Origin: Candidatus Cloacimonadota bacterium
GTDB lineage: Bacteria; Cloacimonadota; Cloacimonadia; Cloacimonadales; Cloacimonadaceae
Assembly: GCA_028683635.1 (NCBI GenBank)
Contig: JAQUHL010000110.1
Coordinates: forward strand, 1-6,752
Length of the DNA: 6,752 bases
Direction of reading: 5' to 3'
Every line of letters starts with the position of its first letter. The first letter of the stretch is position 1. Shown in pieces: positions 6,440 through 6,752 of the stretch. Position numbers and translations under genes: made by a program. The notes beneath the pieces are model-generated. The model was given only the letters and a program-made list of their open reading frames with translations, did no database searches and was not told the DNA's origin.

Positions 6440-6752
6440 ATGCTTACCAAGATTGCCATACCGACTACTCAGGGAGTGCTCAGTGCTCATTTTGGGCATT
6501 GTGAAAAATTCGCAGTTTACACTCTCGATCAGGGCACCATCATCAAGAGCGAAATGATAGATCCGCCAGCCCACGAGCCGGGCTCGCATCCGAGATTTTT
6601 GAAGGGCTTGGGCTGTACTGTCATCATTGCCGGAGGTATGGGGTCCAGGGCTCAGGCTTTGTTTGCTGAGAACGGCATTTCTGTAATAATCGGAGTTCCC
6701 AATATTCCTTTGGAAGAGCTTGTTCAGCTTTATCATGAGGGGAAATTGGAAT
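6440..6752 (+). CDS. NifX/NifB-type dinitrogenase iron-molybdenum cofactor family protein, 3'-truncated by window edge
   Basis: The frame encodes 104 residues and is still open at the window edge. The start ATG has a strong AAAGGAG ribosome site (6427-6433) six bases upstream. Family hallmarks of the Nitro_FeMo-Co domain are clear: IAIPTT at the N-terminus, SAHFGHCEKF (15-24, with His17, His20 and Cys21), a DPPAHEPG segment (41-48) and IAGGMGSRAQALF (63-75), then a GISVIIGV strand. Family members are usually about 110-130 residues, so only a short C-terminal piece is probably missing. In nitrogen fixers these proteins carry FeMo-cofactor precursors. In many anaerobes that do not fix nitrogen, stand-alone copies are common and their role is poorly defined, often next to MinD/Mrp-type ATPases; nothing here shows nitrogen fixation. 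Base composition resembles the left-hand genes rather than the AT-rich cassette, so it is probably native. Confidence 0.88.
   Translation, partial: MLTKIAIPTTQGVLSAHFGHCEKFAVYTLDQGTIIKSEMIDPPAHEPGSHPRFLKGLGCTVIIAGGMGSRAQALFAENGISVIIGVPNIPLEELVQLYHEGKLE

Noticed and set aside
6305..6736. A 143-residue minus-strand open frame at the right edge
   Set aside because: It lies antisense to the NifX-type gene, which has a strong ribosome site and clear family motifs. The antisense product resembles nothing known.

Overview
The window comes from a bacterium, probably an anaerobe with glycolytic or gluconeogenic metabolism. The two left-hand genes and the right-edge gene have mixed codon use of roughly 50% GC by eye. 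The central gene and its flanks are clearly AT-richer (sampled lines run about 32-42% GC). The combination of a PPDK-like PEP/pyruvate-binding protein, a divergent GAPDH and a NifX-type small protein would suit an uncultured anaerobic Gram-negative lineage, for example Cloacimonadota. That taxonomic guess is weak.

Layout. (1) Bases 2-2092 hold the 3' part of a PPDK-like gene whose start lies upstream of the window; it ends after the phosphohistidine domain. (2) A GAPDH-like gene follows 23 bases later on the same strand (2116-3366), with a good Shine-Dalgarno and a strong hairpin terminator at 3395-3433. These two genes look like an operon of lower-glycolysis enzymes. (3) An AT-rich segment, about 3511-6297, carries one long gene (4045-6114). 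It encodes an N-terminal TPR-like helical region fused to a metallo-beta-lactamase (MBL) fold domain with a complete set of metal-binding motifs. (4) At the right edge a NifX/NifB-type (Nitro_FeMo-Co family) gene starts at 6440 and runs off the window.

The main observation is structural. The AT-rich segment is bounded by imperfect inverted repeats (GAGTCA-N3-AAATCTGCAA at both ends, pointing inward). These are directly abutted by the same six bases, TTTATA, as expected of a target-site duplication. Further copies of a related TCACCGAAA-type repeat lie inside both ends. No transposase is present between the ends. I therefore read it as a non-autonomous transposon-like cassette of about 2.8 kb that carries a single TPR-MBL gene and was inserted between the GAPDH terminator and the NifX-type gene's promoter region. 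The function of the TPR-MBL protein is unknown. A defence or stress role is a hypothesis, based on its solitary cargo position and foreign base composition.
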